DNA of 64,000 nucleotides, from contig NZ_JADFTZ010000001.1 in NCBI RefSeq assembly GCF_015223105.1, forward strand, positions 372,001 through 436,000, in the 5' to 3' direction. The stretch comes from Flavobacterium proteolyticum (lineage in GTDB: Bacteria > Bacteroidota > Bacteroidia > Flavobacteriales > Flavobacteriaceae). A program made the position numbers and the translations under genes. Below the pieces are notes generated by a model that did no database searches, was not told the DNA's origin, and saw only the letters and a program-made list of their open reading frames with translations. Shown piece by piece: positions 25,193 to 34,947 of this stretch (position 1 is the stretch's first letter; each line of letters starts with the position of its first letter).

Positions 25193-25216
25193 CTTTTTAT
25201 CACAAATAATATTTAA

Positions 25217-25975
25217 TTATTGCATTTTAAACACAACTGGTATTGTGTATTTGATTCTTACTTCTTTATTCCCTTGCTTAGCAGGAATTAATTTAGGGAT
25301 TCTTTTTACTGCTTTCTCTGCCGCTTTTTGCATTTCAAATGTAGCTCTTTTATTATTTACCGCTAAAACATTTGTAATCGAACCATTTTCATCGATGACA
25401 AATTCTACTTGAGCAACTCCTTGTTTTCCTACAGCTAAGTCTTCTTCAGGATATACTAAATTTTTTACAATCGCTTTAGCCAATTGCTCATCAAAACATG
25501 CTTTTTGTTCTGCTCTACTTAACCCCTTACATGCTGGAAACATAGGTAACTGCTCAACAGTAAATGCTGTTGGCGTTTCTACAACACCTCCATTACCATT
25601 TTCTTTTGGAGTTTCTGATGGAGTTGTATCGGTATTATTTTGATTATCTGATGAATTATCTTGATTAGCCAAGGTTGTTGTGTTATCCTCTTTTTTTGGC
25701 TCGGCTTTTGTTGGTTTAAAAACATGAGTTACTTTAGGAACATTACTTACAACAGGCTTTGTTGTTTCTTGTGGTTTTGTAATTGGAGCTGGATTATAAA
25801 CGTAAGTTGGCTCAGAATAAATACCAGTAGAAATAACATGACTAAAGGGTTTTGATACATCCTTAAAATTAAATTCTAAAATAAAAAGCACAACTAACAT
25901 GGTTGCAATTAAACCAACTTGAAAATAGATAAAGCTATTTTTTACTCTTTTCGGGAAATCAACATTTGCTTTCAT
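25217..25975 (-). CDS. Energy transducer TonB
   Basis: The 252-residue protein has a short basic N-terminus, one membrane helix (about 15-34), and a Pro/Thr/Lys/Asn-rich periplasmic spacer (about 55-138). A TonB C-terminal domain follows (about 145-252), with F-V-I-D-E-N-G-S-I and the ending I-P-V-V-F-K. TonB couples the proton motive force, through ExbB/ExbD, to outer-membrane transporters. Two cysteines in F-P-A-C and A-C-F (149 and 160) match those in the neighbouring TonB and in RemB. A strong inverted repeat lies directly before the start codon. No exbB, exbD or receptor gene is adjacent. Confidence 0.9.
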   Translation of the reverse strand: MKANVDFPKRVKNSFIYFQVGLIATMLVVLFILEFNFKDVSKPFSHVISTGIYSEPTYVYNPAPITKPQETTKPVVSNVPKVTHVFKPTKAEPKKEDNTTTLANQDNSSDNQNNTDTTPSETPKENGNGGVVETPTAFTVEQLPMFPACKGLSRAEQKACFDEQLAKAIVKNLVYPEEDLAVGKQGVAQVEFVIDENGSITNVLAVNNKRATFEMQKAAEKAVKRIPKLIPAKQGNKEVRIKYTIPVVFKMQ

Positions 25976-25980
25976 GATTA

Positions 25981-26018
25981 TATAGATTAATAGTTAACGG
26001 TTTGTTAATTAATCTATA
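25981..26018 (-). promoter_or_regulatory. Inverted repeat directly upstream of the second tonB start codon
   Basis: TATAGATTAAT (25981-25991) and ATTAATCTATA (26008-26018) are perfect 11-base complements around a 16-base centre that includes GTTAAC. On the minus strand the repeat ends five bases before the ATG. It could be an operator or a leader hairpin that masks initiation. No T tract follows, so it is not a terminator. Confidence 0.5.
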
Positions 26019-26030
26019 CAATTTATATGC

Positions 26031-26062
26031 CAAAAAAAAATCCCAACTCGAAAGTTGGGATT
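26031..26062 (-). terminator. Intrinsic terminator after the first tonB gene
   Basis: AATCCCAACT and AGTTGGGATT pair perfectly around a CGAA loop, followed on the minus strand by seven or more T residues. It separates the gcvH-vanZ-tonB unit from the next tonB. Confidence 0.88.
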
Positions 26063-26067
26063 TAGTA

Positions 26068-26805
26068 TTATTGTAATTTGAATGTAATAGGTTGACTGTA
26101 TTTAACTCTTACAGGCTTACCTCTTTGCATACCTGGTTTGAATTTAGGTAATTTGTCAATTACACGTTTTGCTTCTTTTTCTAAAAGTTCACCACCTTTA
26201 GGACCACGAACTTGAACATTAGTAATACTTCCATCTTTATCAATTACGAATAAAACAGAAACTCTACCTTGAATTCCATCTTCCATAGCCTTTTCTGGAT
26301 ATTGTTGGTTTTTCTTAATGTGCTTAGCCATTTGCTCCATAAAACAATCTAAACGTTTGTTTTTTGCAACACCTTCACATCCAGGAAATACTGGAACATC
26401 TTCAATAACTGTAAAAGGAACTTCTTCATCAATTTCTTCAGCCGTTCCACCTTCTTCACCATAAGAAGAAGCTGTATTAACTACAACCGCTTTATTTTCA
26501 TCAACTTCTGTAGTTTCAATCTTTTTCTCTTCAAGTACTTGTTTGTTATCAACAATTTGAATTACCTCTGGCGCTGGAGGAGGTGGTGGTGGTAGTCTTT
26601 GTGTAGGAGGCATTGTAAGAATAACTTCTTCATCTTCCATTGCCATATTATCTGAAACTACAAGTTCAACTTTTTCTTCTCTAGGATCTTCCGTCTTCAT
26701 TTCAATGCTCACATACGTTAACATTAAAACAGCTGTTAAACCAATAAGGAAATACAACGAACTATTTCTCTTAGGGTCTACATTAGGATTTTTCTTTATT
26801 TCCAT
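26068..26805 (-). CDS. Energy transducer TonB
   Basis: This 245-residue TonB protein has a membrane helix at about 17-34, an acidic stretch, a six-proline run (L-P-P-P-P-P-P-A-P near residue 72), an acidic spacer and a C-terminal TonB domain from about 135 with F-V-I-D-K-D-G-S-I and a Y-S-Q-P-I-T-F-K-L end. Cys143 and Cys154 have the same ten-residue spacing as in the downstream TonB and RemB. It is 44 bases after the VanZ-like gene and is followed by its own terminator. Receptor partners are not in the window. Confidence 0.91.
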   Translation of the reverse strand: MEIKKNPNVDPKRNSSLYFLIGLTAVLMLTYVSIEMKTEDPREEKVELVVSDNMAMEDEEVILTMPPTQRLPPPPPPAPEVIQIVDNKQVLEEKKIETTEVDENKAVVVNTASSYGEEGGTAEEIDEEVPFTVIEDVPVFPGCEGVAKNKRLDCFMEQMAKHIKKNQQYPEKAMEDGIQGRVSVLFVIDKDGSITNVQVRGPKGGELLEKEAKRVIDKLPKFKPGMQRGKPVRVKYSQPITFKLQ

Positions 26806-26849
26806 AATTTTAATTTTGAGGTGCTAATATAGTTAATATTAGAAATGTT

Positions 26850-27257
26850 TTAAAAAAATTTATTAAAAAATTTATACTTCACACAATAGAATCCGAAATA
26901 TCCCATAATTGCACCCAATGAGTTTGCAAATACATCATATAAATCAGGCTCTCTTGTGGTTGTTAATAGTCCTTGTAAAACCTCAATAATTATGCCATAA
27001 ACTATTGCAAATACAATAATAATAAAACTATATTTTTTTAAATAAAAGTTTTTATGCAATGCAAAACTCCAAAACACAACAAAAAAGAAGTAAAACAAAA
27101 AATGTACTAACTTATCATTTCCTGGTATTGCTACCTTAGGAACATTATTAAAATTTACTAAACTTGCTACTGTAATTAAAACAGTCCAAATAATAGCGAA
27201 AAATAAAAAATTACGCTCCGATAAGTGCTTTATAATCTTCACTCGATAAAAGTGCAT
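26850..27257 (-). CDS. VanZ family membrane protein
   Basis: The 135-residue protein has four hydrophobic helices and the VanZ-like hallmark [13 protein letters not shown] near residue 43, with [14 protein letters not shown] near 105. VanZ proteins are small inner-membrane proteins of uncertain function, first noted in teicoplanin resistance. This one is more likely a housekeeping form. The only ATG that keeps the first helix is at 27257, which overlaps the end of gcvH by 47 bases. A shorter non-ATG start is possible. It is coupled to gcvH upstream and tonB downstream. Confidence 0.82.
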   Translation of the reverse strand: MHFYRVKIIKHLSERNFLFFAIIWTVLITVASLVNFNNVPKVAIPGNDKLVHFLFYFFFVVFWSFALHKNFYLKKYSFIIIVFAIVYGIIIEVLQGLLTTTREPDLYDVFANSLGAIMGYFGFYCVKYKFFNKFF

Positions 27258-27591
27258 TTATTTCAGAAGCATCAGAAATTTTCACTTTCACCATCCATCC
27301 ATCTCCATAAGGATCTGAATTTACTTTTTCTGGATCTGATTCTAAAGAATCATTGAATTCAATAATTTCACCAGATAGTGGTAAAAACAAATCAGAAACC
27401 GTTTTAACAGCTTCTACTGTTCCAAACACCTCGTCTTTATCTAACGTTTGATCTAAAGTTTCCACTTCTACATATACGATATCACCCAATTCTTTTTGAG
27501 CAAAATCAGTGATCCCTACAGTTGCAACATCGCCGTCAACTGAAACCCATTCGTGGTCTTTAGTGTATTTTAAATTAGTTGGTATATTCAT
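27211..27591 (-). CDS. gcvH: Glycine cleavage system protein H
   Basis: GcvH shuttles the aminomethyl group of glycine on a lipoyl arm between the P and T proteins. The 126-residue sequence begins with the typical T-K-D-H-E-W-V segment. The lipoylated lysine lies in [12 protein letters not shown], and [13 protein letters not shown] follows. Length and motifs are canonical. It has its own promoter element 22 bases upstream of the ATG and probably drives vanZ and tonB. The gcvT and gcvP genes are not in this window. Confidence 0.95.
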   Translation of the reverse strand: MNIPTNLKYTKDHEWVSVDGDVATVGITDFAQKELGDIVYVEVETLDQTLDKDEVFGTVEAVKTVSDLFLPLSGEIIEFNDSLESDPEKVNSDPYGDGWMVKVKISDASEINALLSSEDYKALIGA

Positions 27592-27613
27592 TTGGTTATA
27601 ATTTTTTGACGTA

Positions 27614-27621
27614 CAAATGTA
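27614..27621 (-). promoter_or_regulatory. Putative -7 promoter element for gcvH-vanZ-tonB
   Basis: On the minus strand this reads TACATTTG, matching TAnnTTTG, 22 bases before the gcvH start codon. Confidence 0.55.
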
Positions 27622-27666
27622 ATTGTATTTATTGAATTGAAAAAAAGGTTTTTGTTATTTTTTTAC

Positions 27667-27710
27667 ATAAAAAAACACCCGTTTAAAAAAATATTTTCTA
27701 ACGGGTGTTT
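27667..27710 (-). terminator. Intrinsic terminator after sprA
   Basis: AAACACCCGTT (27673-27683) and AACGGGTGTTT (27700-27710) form an 11-pair stem with a 16-base AT-rich loop, followed on the minus strand by T residues. It closes the maeB-ruvA-sprA transcript. Confidence 0.83.
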
Positions 27711-27729
27711 TACTTTATAATAGAATTAT

Positions 27730-30700
27730 TTAATTCCCAAAATTATATCGTAAGGTAAATCCACTTCTAATATTAGTTGTTGGAAAAGATGTTGAAATAA
27801 CTGCTTGAGAAAATTGATGATCATAGAAGAATATCGCCGTTAAATACTTACTAAACGAATAATCTGCTGTTAATTTTATAGACCATAAATCTTGTCCTCC
27901 TCCTAATTGATTATTATCGTAATCTAAATATCGAACAATGGTATTACTTTTTCGTAATGAAAAATCGGCCTTTATATTGATATCACTTTTTATAACTCCT
28001 GCTGTATTATCCGCTAAAGCAGAATTAATGGTAACATCTTTAATTCTATATCCAAGACCAATTATGTATTCGTTATCACTAACCTCAGTAAGTAGATTAT
28101 TATCAAAACTCATATTAAGTGTTCTTCCTTTTTTAATTTCCGCTAAGAATTTAAATGAATTTTTTAGCGTCATATCAACTTTTACTAAAGGATTAAATTG
28201 TTCAGTAAGGTTAACGTTAGATACAATCTTATTCGCATAAAAATTACCATTGGCATCTACTGGAGCGTCATTCAAATTAGAACGAAAAGCATTAACATTA
28301 TAACTTGCTCTGTAACCATGTTGGATTGAGAAGGTTTTGAAATTATCTTTAAACCAAGAATAACGCATTAAACCTGTATATTTAATATTCCAATTTGGTA
28401 ATGGCGTATTTCTAAAAACTCCCGTTGCTACTTTACTTGCATCTTGACCGGAATAAGCTGCAATGAAGGAAGGCAATAATACTTGTTGGCTATTTTTACC
28501 GTAACCAACCGGATAACCTTCAGCATCTCTCGGGAAAGTTGCAGAACCGTAGTAACTTTCTGCTAATCGATTTGCTACAACAAGTCGGTTATCTCTCAAA
28601 TCCTGAAAGGCTTGAGAAAAATTCACATCGCTTTGAGAGAATGAAGTTTTTATTAATATTGTTGAAATATTAAAATTACCAAAATCGTATGGAGAACGAG
28701 AATTATAATTCCCATTAGTCACATCGTACTGTTCTGAAAAATTATAAGTATAAGAACGATCTGCACTTAAATCGATTTTCAAATCAGGAAACACTTCTAA
28801 CTGAGCTGTCAAATTCAATTTTTTATTTTCTACTTGAGTGAAATTTTGGTTAAACTCTGGAAATGATGTCAACCATCCATTTCTTGCAGCTTCATAACGC
28901 ACATCCGCTTGGCTTCCAAAAATAAAACCTAAGGAAGGCTTAGAAGAACCAAAGAAACCTAACCCAGGTAAATATCCCGGTAAAACAGTCCCTTTATTTT
29001 CAGTGTAATTTACTTGAATATTTTTTACGCTTGTTATAACACCTATTAATCCCGACATAAAAAGATTGCGCTCATTAGAAATATTATTATTTCCTGCCGA
29101 AGTAACTTTTTGACCAGGTTTTGGCGCTACTTGCTTATTTTTAGGAACATTTTTACCTTTATTTGACTTCGTTTTAGTTAAGCCCACATACTTATAAAAC
29201 ATATCCATGTTCAAAATAGTATTCAACTTATGAGAACTAGCATTTTGAACTGTATTACCTAATTGATAAAGCGTTCCATCTTCTGCTTCTATACTTGAAA
29301 ACGCATCTGAAGAACGTTGCCAATTATAATCTCCGGTGTAAGTATAAGTAGATTTTACAAAACTAAATATTGGCAATTTATTTATTGGAAGATCATAATT
29401 TACCACAAACTGTTGATTGTGCTGATTTGCTGTTCCTGTATTCCAATAATCATCCCAAATGTCCAATCCATCAATTGGTAAATTGTTTTCATCTAAATAA
29501 TTTCTAACGATATTATTAGAAGCAGCTGTATAATTTACACGTAATGATTTTGTGATATTATAATTGAAACCATATTGATAATTAAAGAAATAATTTCTTC
29601 TATATAAATCTCCTAATCCAATTCCTTCAACGTCTACCAAACGGAATCTTTGTTTGTTAAACTGTCTTAGAATGGTAGAACTGAATGAAATATTTGTTGG
29701 CAAGAAATTAAAATTAAAATCACTCAACAATTTATAATAATTACTCTTTTTAAATACTTTAGTTTCTTTAAAAGGCTCAACAGTTAACGGTTTAAATGAA
29801 AAAGCATAATCAACTGTAGATCTATTTTGTTGATCAATTAAATTTTCAATTTCATAATCATGATGTTGTGTTTCGTTTAATGAGTACGAAAGTGTTAAAT
29901 TTTCAACATCATAAAAATGAGGTTTTTTCTCTGGATTTTTCTCTTTTTTAACTCCAATTAAGTTGATACTTGTTCTCTTTGTATAATCAATTGCTCGATT
30001 TTCGATATTAGAACGATCCGTTGGATTTGTAGTAAGATCTAACAATTGTTGTAGTTCGATGTCCTGATAAAAAGGATCGTATTTTGGCGTAATAGTTTGT
30101 TCACCTACACCATAATTTAAAGGAAGGTTAATTCTCCAATTTTTTGGCAACAACTTTCCTAAATTTAAATTAGTCACAATATCATATTGAAAAACATCTT
30201 CTCTACTTCTTTCGTTTGGACCTTGTTCTAAAGATCCAAATCCGATAGTACTCATTCGAGTAGTTGCAGATACGGTAGCAAAATCAGCTAAATTAGAATC
30301 TAAATTAGCTACAGCAGCATAACCGCCTTTATTATCCATATCAGACATACGCAACTCATTGAACCAAACTTCACCTCTTTGAATTTGCCCTGATTTATTT
30401 TTTATACCAATCATTAAAGTTCTAACTAGACCAAAATTTGGATTTCCTTTTATCCCTAATGTTAGCCTATCATTTGAAGAACCTAAATTTTCCTCTTCCA
30501 CAAAACCTATTCCATTTGCATCATAAGCAATTGAAGGATCACTAGCCAAAGCCAATATTTTTAATTCCGTTAAGAGAGAAAACGGTAATTCTATTTCATT
30601 TTCTGAAGGCCAAATTACATCAGGTGATGATGCTCCATAAGGGGTTACTTTTAAAGGAATTTCAACTTGATAAAAGTTATCTGTAAAATCATTTCCAAAT

Positions 30701-33700
30701 CGAATAAATGCTGTTAGACCTTCATCTTGCAAACCTCCATTTTCTGTAGCTTCAGCATGTAAAAACATACGCAGTTTTTTGTACTGGCGCATATCAACAC
30801 TTACATTTTTGAAAACAGCTCTTGAATCGTTCGGTTGTAATCCATTCACAACACCTCCCGTTTTATCATAAACTCTCAATGACAATGATTGCTCGTTTTG
30901 ATTTATTACCGTATTGTTATTGTATAATTGTTCTCTAACTACTCCTGGTGGAGTCACATATTTAATTGGAGTTCTATCTCCATTTTCTTGAATATTTAAA
31001 GCTACAACATCAAACGCTGTATTATCATCATCAGTTTGTGGATCATTAAAATCTAATGAATTTACATATCTTCTCCATTCGCCTCTTACTAAATCTAAAG
31101 CTCCAAAACGCAATGTGACTTCATCTTTAAATCCAGTCATATACATACGCATGAAACGAATCGATCTAAAATCATTGATAGGACCTACTTTATTAGCATC
31201 TGTAAATTCTTGAATTGGAATTTTATATAAAATCCATCTAGCATTTGCGGTTTCTCCATTCGGTAATACTTCTGTAGATTTTCTTGAATCAACAATATAA
31301 TTTTGACCAACAGGAACCCCATTATCGGCATCCGGATATTTCAAGATTGGCACCTCAAATTTAAAGTAGGCATTAATCGTATTCATTGTGTTGTCACGAT
31401 TGATATCTTCAACATCAGGAAAGGTTGTGTTACCTCTATTATTATCTGTTACCGTTACAGGGGAATTACCTTCAAAACCATTATAATTTTTATATCGCGT
31501 AACAATATCACCCGTTGTATTTAAATAAAATTGATAATTATCTGCTGATGGATCTGATTGAGAAGCAAATGCTGGGAATTTTAAAACTTCATCGGTATCG
31601 GTTAAACCATCAAAACCTGCATCTTGAACCGCTCTATTTCCCCCATTTGTATCAAAGGCATAAATTAATGATTGTGCTGCTGGAACTTCTCCCCAAGACG
31701 TTGAAACTACAGGTTGAAGTGAATTTTGTTCGGGTAAACCATTTTCATATAGCTTTTTACCATCTCTCAAAATATCTTCTGATATTTCACCTAAATTGAA
31801 TACTAATTTACCTGTATTGGTAGGATCTGCTACATCACCAGGATTACCATAGTATGGATCTAACACCCAAAACTGAATATATTCAACATTTGACTGTTCA
31901 AAATTGGTTGAATTTATAGAACGCATAATTCCTCCCCAATTTTCTGGAGCCTCAATATTTGTAAATTGATTAGTAGCAGCCAAAGTAGGATTAAAATTGT
32001 ATGGCCCTCTATCTTTTGGATAATAAGTTAAATCTAAAGTATTAATCACTGTTGATTGTCCTTGAGCAATATCCGTAACTGGATACAATTCTCTACTAAA
32101 AATTCTTCTTGTTCTATTAAAAGATAAATCAGCATCAGAAATACCTGCTGGAGGCTGTATATAGAATATAGGGTCAATACTATACCATGATAGTTTAGCT
32201 CTTTTATAACCTACACTTAGATTGTCAACTGATGTTTCATTTGATGTAGCATCACCATCAAAAGCCCCTTCTAAAGGAATACTAGCTAAAGACCATGCTT
32301 GGGGACTTCTCATATCTATTGTTGACTGCGACCCTTCAAAATCGTCAATATAAGATGTTGGTTCTCCATTAAATTGATCCGCTTTTGATGCTCCTGGTTT
32401 TAAATAAGCAATTTCTCCTCTTAAAGAAATATTTGAAGGAACATCGGTATCAATATTTGGAAGTTTGTTTACTAATCTTGTTAAAAATGGAACTTCTGTT
32501 GAGAAATTCCCATTAAATCCAAAAATAGTATTGTTAACCGATTCTTGTCCATAATTAGATTTGGTTGTAAATGGTCGCTCCGACATGTTTAGCATTGTTG
32601 CACCTAACAAAAACTTATCATTGAATTTATGCTCAACATTAAAACCCCAAAATCTTCTTGTTTGCTGACCAAAAACAGAATTATTCTCTACCGAAACTTC
32701 AATAGGTGTGCTAGCTAGAGAAGGATCTAGAATATTTACCTTACCCATTTGATAATTAACCGTATAGTCAACACCTTCAACTAAAACTCTTCCTCCAGCA
32801 GTTACAACAACAGAACCTTGTGGCACATTAAAAGCACCAATAGAAATTCCATCACCACCCATAGACTTAAATCGCCCTTTTAATTGAAATTTATTTTTAG
32901 CACTTTCCTGTAATGCGGCAGCTTGTGTTGTTTTATATAAATTTCTAAAAACGTACTTAGCCTGATTGCTATTATAAGTTAATGGGTCATCGTAATTTTC
33001 AGCAAGCGAAGAAACATCTAATTTATTAAATAAGTGTTTTCCAAAAGGTTCCACTTTTAAGAATATAATTCTCCCTTTTTGAGCATCAACTGTTAAACCT
33101 GGATAAAAATCAAAAAAACCATCACCACCCTCTTGAGGATCATTAGTAAAATTCAACTTATCTAAATCGAAAACTTTTAATAATGGAGTTTCAACAACAT
33201 CTGCTGGTAATGGATCTGTTCCTGCTTGAGTAATATAATTTAAAGGAGAGGGATCTGTATATAATATATTTAACTTAAAATCATCTTGTTGTAATTGAGC
33301 ACCTCCAGGAATTTGATAAATATTTTTCATCATGATATTCCAAGTTGGCATTGTGAAATATGGACCAGAACCACCCACTTGATATTTATCAATTGTTAAA
33401 TTACTCTTTAACAACTTCAAAATTAAGGCTTGAGAACTTGGAACTCCTGAAGCATCAACGTTTGTAGCGTCTACTCCATCTGTACCAAACTCTCCTACTT
33501 GATAAACTTGATCACCGATAGTATATTGGTAAGCAACAGCTAACACTTCATCATTTGCCAAACGTTGATTAAGTGAAATATAACCAAGTTGAGGATGGAA
33601 TGTATATTCTGAAGCTGTTAACTTTCTTGCATTTTCTAGTTTTGCAAAGTCAACTCCTTCAGCCATTCCTGGAATATTAAATCCATTTGAAGCCGTAGAA

Positions 33701-34944
33701 ACATCTCTAATAGAACTATTTAAGAAATTGCTTCCAATATTTTTTGGGTCAAATTTATTGTTTCCGTTATTTGATGGATTATCAGCAGCTACATTATAAA
33801 AAGTTGGATTGACCGTAGTATTAACATGCACTGTTTCTTCTGGCAAAACATTTGTTAAAGGTCCTTCTCCAATATCTTGTAAAGCTACTATATTTCTTAA
33901 GTTATTCTCTGTGGTATTTACCCTGTTTTGCTTGTTAGTAATCCAAACCTCAATTCTGTTAATTTGAACACGAGAATTTACATAAGGAAATGTTTCCAAA
34001 GCCTTATCATATTTATCTCTAAAGTATTGCGATAAGAAATAGTGACGATCCACATCATAATCCAATGCAAACAACTCAAAATCTTGAAGTGTTCCACCTC
34101 CTTGAGCTGTTACTGATTTAGTTTGTGACTTTTGCTCTGAAAAAACTCCTGTAAATGTTGTCTTACCAAACTGCAACTGTGCTTTAACTCCGAACAAACT
34201 TTGTGCTCCTCTTATTAAAGAATTGGATAATGGAAAGCTAACGTTACCTACTTCAATTTTTTGGATTATATCATCTTCAGTAGGCGTATATTCTAATTTT
34301 ATTAAATTTTGAAAAGCAAAAGTTGATTGTGTATCATAATTTACGTTAACATTCAGACGTGTTCCTACTTTTCCTTGAAGACCAACACTAATTCTTTGAT
34401 CAAAATCAAAACTTATTGTTTTTCTATTTCTAGGAGAAAAAGCGGGATTATCTTGTTTTGTAAATCGTACACCTAAATCTAACTCTACAGAACCAGTAGG
34501 TTTTACATCAATTGTATTACCACCAAAAATAGTTTCAAAAAACTTAGAATTTACATAATATCTTGGTAATAAATTCTTCTTTGCTTCTTCAGAACCCACT
34601 TTCTTTCCATCGATTGCAGCAGATTTTTCCTGATAGTATTTACGCATTTGCTCACGCAAAACTAATTCTTCGTATTGTTTTGGTGTTAATATCATAGGAT
34701 AATTGATATTAAAACCATCAACAGAACTAGTGTAAATATAACGATCGGATGCAGGATCATAAGTATATTTATCCAATATACTAACTGGATTTGGCAAACT
34801 TAACTTACCTAAATCAACACCTGTTTTCACAGAATCTTTTTCTTCTTCATCTACCTGAGCTTGTAGTGAAAAAGAAAAAAGAACACATAATAATGCAAGA
34901 CTATATTGTAATTTATTTATCGCTTTTATATTAATGTTTTTCAA
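27730..34944 (-). CDS. sprA: Cell surface protein SprA, outer-membrane translocon of the type IX secretion system
   Basis: At 2404 residues this is the largest protein in the window. It has a signal peptide (ending F-S-L-Q-A-Q) and repeated strand-rich segments across the whole length, and it ends in a typical barrel strand, G-F-T-L-R-Y-N-F-G-N. Features I recognise from SprA/SOV include R-Q-W/R-R-F-W-G-F-N type strands and the Y-I-D-D-F-E-G-S-Q-S-T-I-D segment near residue 865. SprA (SOV in Porphyromonas) forms a 36-strand outer-membrane barrel through which T9SS cargo and gliding adhesins such as SprB leave the cell. It starts three bases after ruvA ends, so it is cotranscribed with ruvA and maeB. 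Confidence 0.95.
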   Translation of the reverse strand: MKNINIKAINKLQYSLALLCVLFSFSLQAQVDEEEKDSVKTGVDLGKLSLPNPVSILDKYTYDPASDRYIYTSSVDGFNINYPMILTPKQYEELVLREQMRKYYQEKSAAIDGKKVGSEEAKKNLLPRYYVNSKFFETIFGGNTIDVKPTGSVELDLGVRFTKQDNPAFSPRNRKTISFDFDQRISVGLQGKVGTRLNVNVNYDTQSTFAFQNLIKLEYTPTEDDIIQKIEVGNVSFPLSNSLIRGAQSLFGVKAQLQFGKTTFTGVFSEQKSQTKSVTAQGGGTLQDFELFALDYDVDRHYFLSQYFRDKYDKALETFPYVNSRVQINRIEVWITNKQNRVNTTENNLRNIVALQDIGEGPLTNVLPEETVHVNTTVNPTFYNVAADNPSNNGNNKFDPKNIGSNFLNSSIRDVSTASNGFNIPGMAEGVDFAKLENARKLTASEYTFHPQLGYISLNQRLANDEVLAVAYQYTIGDQVYQVGEFGTDGVDATNVDASGVPSSQALILKLLKSNLTIDKYQVGGSGPYFTMPTWNIMMKNIYQIPGGAQLQQDDFKLNILYTDPSPLNYITQAGTDPLPADVVETPLLKVFDLDKLNFTNDPQEGGDGFFDFYPGLTVDAQKGRIIFLKVEPFGKHLFNKLDVSSLAENYDDPLTYNSNQAKYVFRNLYKTTQAAALQESAKNKFQLKGRFKSMGGDGISIGAFNVPQGSVVVTAGGRVLVEGVDYTVNYQMGKVNILDPSLASTPIEVSVENNSVFGQQTRRFWGFNVEHKFNDKFLLGATMLNMSERPFTTKSNYGQESVNNTIFGFNGNFSTEVPFLTRLVNKLPNIDTDVPSNISLRGEIAYLKPGASKADQFNGEPTSYIDDFEGSQSTIDMRSPQAWSLASIPLEGAFDGDATSNETSVDNLSVGYKRAKLSWYSIDPIFYIQPPAGISDADLSFNRTRRIFSRELYPVTDIAQGQSTVINTLDLTYYPKDRGPYNFNPTLAATNQFTNIEAPENWGGIMRSINSTNFEQSNVEYIQFWVLDPYYGNPGDVADPTNTGKLVFNLGEISEDILRDGKKLYENGLPEQNSLQPVVSTSWGEVPAAQSLIYAFDTNGGNRAVQDAGFDGLTDTDEVLKFPAFASQSDPSADNYQFYLNTTGDIVTRYKNYNGFEGNSPVTVTDNNRGNTTFPDVEDINRDNTMNTINAYFKFEVPILKYPDADNGVPVGQNYIVDSRKSTEVLPNGETANARWILYKIPIQEFTDANKVGPINDFRSIRFMRMYMTGFKDEVTLRFGALDLVRGEWRRYVNSLDFNDPQTDDDNTAFDVVALNIQENGDRTPIKYVTPPGVVREQLYNNNTVINQNEQSLSLRVYDKTGGVVNGLQPNDSRAVFKNVSVDMRQYKKLRMFLHAEATENGGLQDEGLTAFIRFGNDFTDNFYQVEIPLKVTPYGASSPDVIWPSENEIELPFSLLTELKILALASDPSIAYDANGIGFVEEENLGSSNDRLTLGIKGNPNFGLVRTLMIGIKNKSGQIQRGEVWFNELRMSDMDNKGGYAAVANLDSNLADFATVSATTRMSTIGFGSLEQGPNERSREDVFQYDIVTNLNLGKLLPKNWRINLPLNYGVGEQTITPKYDPFYQDIELQQLLDLTTNPTDRSNIENRAIDYTKRTSINLIGVKKEKNPEKKPHFYDVENLTLSYSLNETQHHDYEIENLIDQQNRSTVDYAFSFKPLTVEPFKETKVFKKSNYYKLLSDFNFNFLPTNISFSSTILRQFNKQRFRLVDVEGIGLGDLYRRNYFFNYQYGFNYNITKSLRVNYTAASNNIVRNYLDENNLPIDGLDIWDDYWNTGTANQHNQQFVVNYDLPINKLPIFSFVKSTYTYTGDYNWQRSSDAFSSIEAEDGTLYQLGNTVQNASSHKLNTILNMDMFYKYVGLTKTKSNKGKNVPKNKQVAPKPGQKVTSAGNNNISNERNLFMSGLIGVITSVKNIQVNYTENKGTVLPGYLPGLGFFGSSKPSLGFIFGSQADVRYEAARNGWLTSFPEFNQNFTQVENKKLNLTAQLEVFPDLKIDLSADRSYTYNFSEQYDVTNGNYNSRSPYDFGNFNISTILIKTSFSQSDVNFSQAFQDLRDNRLVVANRLAESYYGSATFPRDAEGYPVGYGKNSQQVLLPSFIAAYSGQDASKVATGVFRNTPLPNWNIKYTGLMRYSWFKDNFKTFSIQHGYRASYNVNAFRSNLNDAPVDANGNFYANKIVSNVNLTEQFNPLVKVDMTLKNSFKFLAEIKKGRTLNMSFDNNLLTEVSDNEYIIGLGYRIKDVTINSALADNTAGVIKSDINIKADFSLRKSNTIVRYLDYDNNQLGGGQDLWSIKLTADYSFSKYLTAIFFYDHQFSQAVISTSFPTTNIRSGFTLRYNFGN

Positions 34945-34947
34945 GTT

